From assembly GCA_003585735.1 (NCBI GenBank), contig NQOH01000001.1:517790-523474 (forward strand): a stretch of DNA of 5,685 nt, given 5' to 3'. Shown one piece after another: positions 5,583-5,685 of the stretch (position 1 is its first letter; every line of letters begins with the position of its first letter). Source of the DNA: Gardnerella kenyensis. GTDB taxonomy: Bacteria > Actinomycetota > Actinomycetes > Actinomycetales > Bifidobacteriaceae. The translations under genes and the position numbers were made by a program. Under the pieces are notes generated by a model that saw nothing but the letters and a program-made list of their open reading frames with translations, had not been told where the DNA came from and did not search any database.

Positions 5583-5685
5583 AGTTTAGTGTGTTGAGAG
5601 GCTGGAAAAATTGTGTTCAGTGCTAAAAGAGGACTGAGAAGCTACATTCTTTAAAGATAGGCGAACACACTAAACTCTTTTAGCA
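5583..5685. repeat. Two crossing inverted repeats at the window edge
   Basis: AGTTTAGTGTGTT (5583-5595) is complementary to 5664-5676 over 13 bp, and TGCTAAAAGAG (5621-5631) to 5675-5685 over 11 bp, both perfectly. The arm order is left1, left2, right1, right2, so the two stems cross. In RNA they would form a pseudoknot or compete at the shared bases 5675-5676. The window ends inside the structure, so the gene it may control cannot be seen. A rearranged inverted copy of a repeat of about 22 bp is an alternative origin. Confidence 0.5.

Noticed and set aside
5354..5626. Plus-strand open frame of 90 codons
   Set aside because: It starts within the terminator hairpin, covers the repeat block and has no ribosome binding site or recognisable protein features.

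Overview
The window looks like chromosomal DNA of an actinobacterium, most likely a low- to mid-GC member of the Bifidobacteriaceae such as Gardnerella or a relative. The pointers are a UDP-galactopyranose mutase next to a GlfT2-type galactofuranosyltransferase, frequent GCGCGC-type words in an otherwise AT-leaning background, and a probable leaderless promoter. This genus-level guess is inference; no marker gene is present. No plasmid, phage or intact insertion sequence is visible.

Layout. Positions 1-63 are a short 3' flank. A ten-helix DMT/EamA-family permease lies on the minus strand (64-1062). Behind it, on the same strand, are a tRNA-Ser(GGA) gene (1215-1299) with its own terminator (1173-1208), a leader hairpin and a plausible promoter. 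A gene-free stretch of about 520-560 bases (about 1320-1877) holds a block of tandem hairpin-forming repeats (1414-1553), a 177-bp inverted-repeat element resembling a MITE (1606-1782) and two direct repeats (1819-1861). Next comes the divergent pair glf (minus, 1878-3122) and a glfT2-like gene (plus, 3214-5334). They share a short control region with an 18-bp perfect AT-rich palindrome and a TATAAT box placed for leaderless transcription. The last 350 bases hold the glfT2 terminator (5350-5378), a second single-unit copy of the repeat block (5367-5458) and, at the very edge, two crossing inverted repeats (5583-5685) that could form a pseudoknot or a switch.

How the genes work together. Glf converts UDP-galactopyranose to UDP-galactofuranose. 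The large GT-A glycosyltransferase should use that donor to build a galactofuranan on a lipid-linked or surface glycan at the inner face of the membrane. The two genes form a compact two-gene galactofuranose module. The permease and the tRNA are probably unrelated housekeeping or transport neighbours.

The least explained parts are non-coding: the repeat block that brackets the galactofuranose module with its stem pairing preserved in all three units, the MITE-like element, and the crossing inverted repeats at the right edge.
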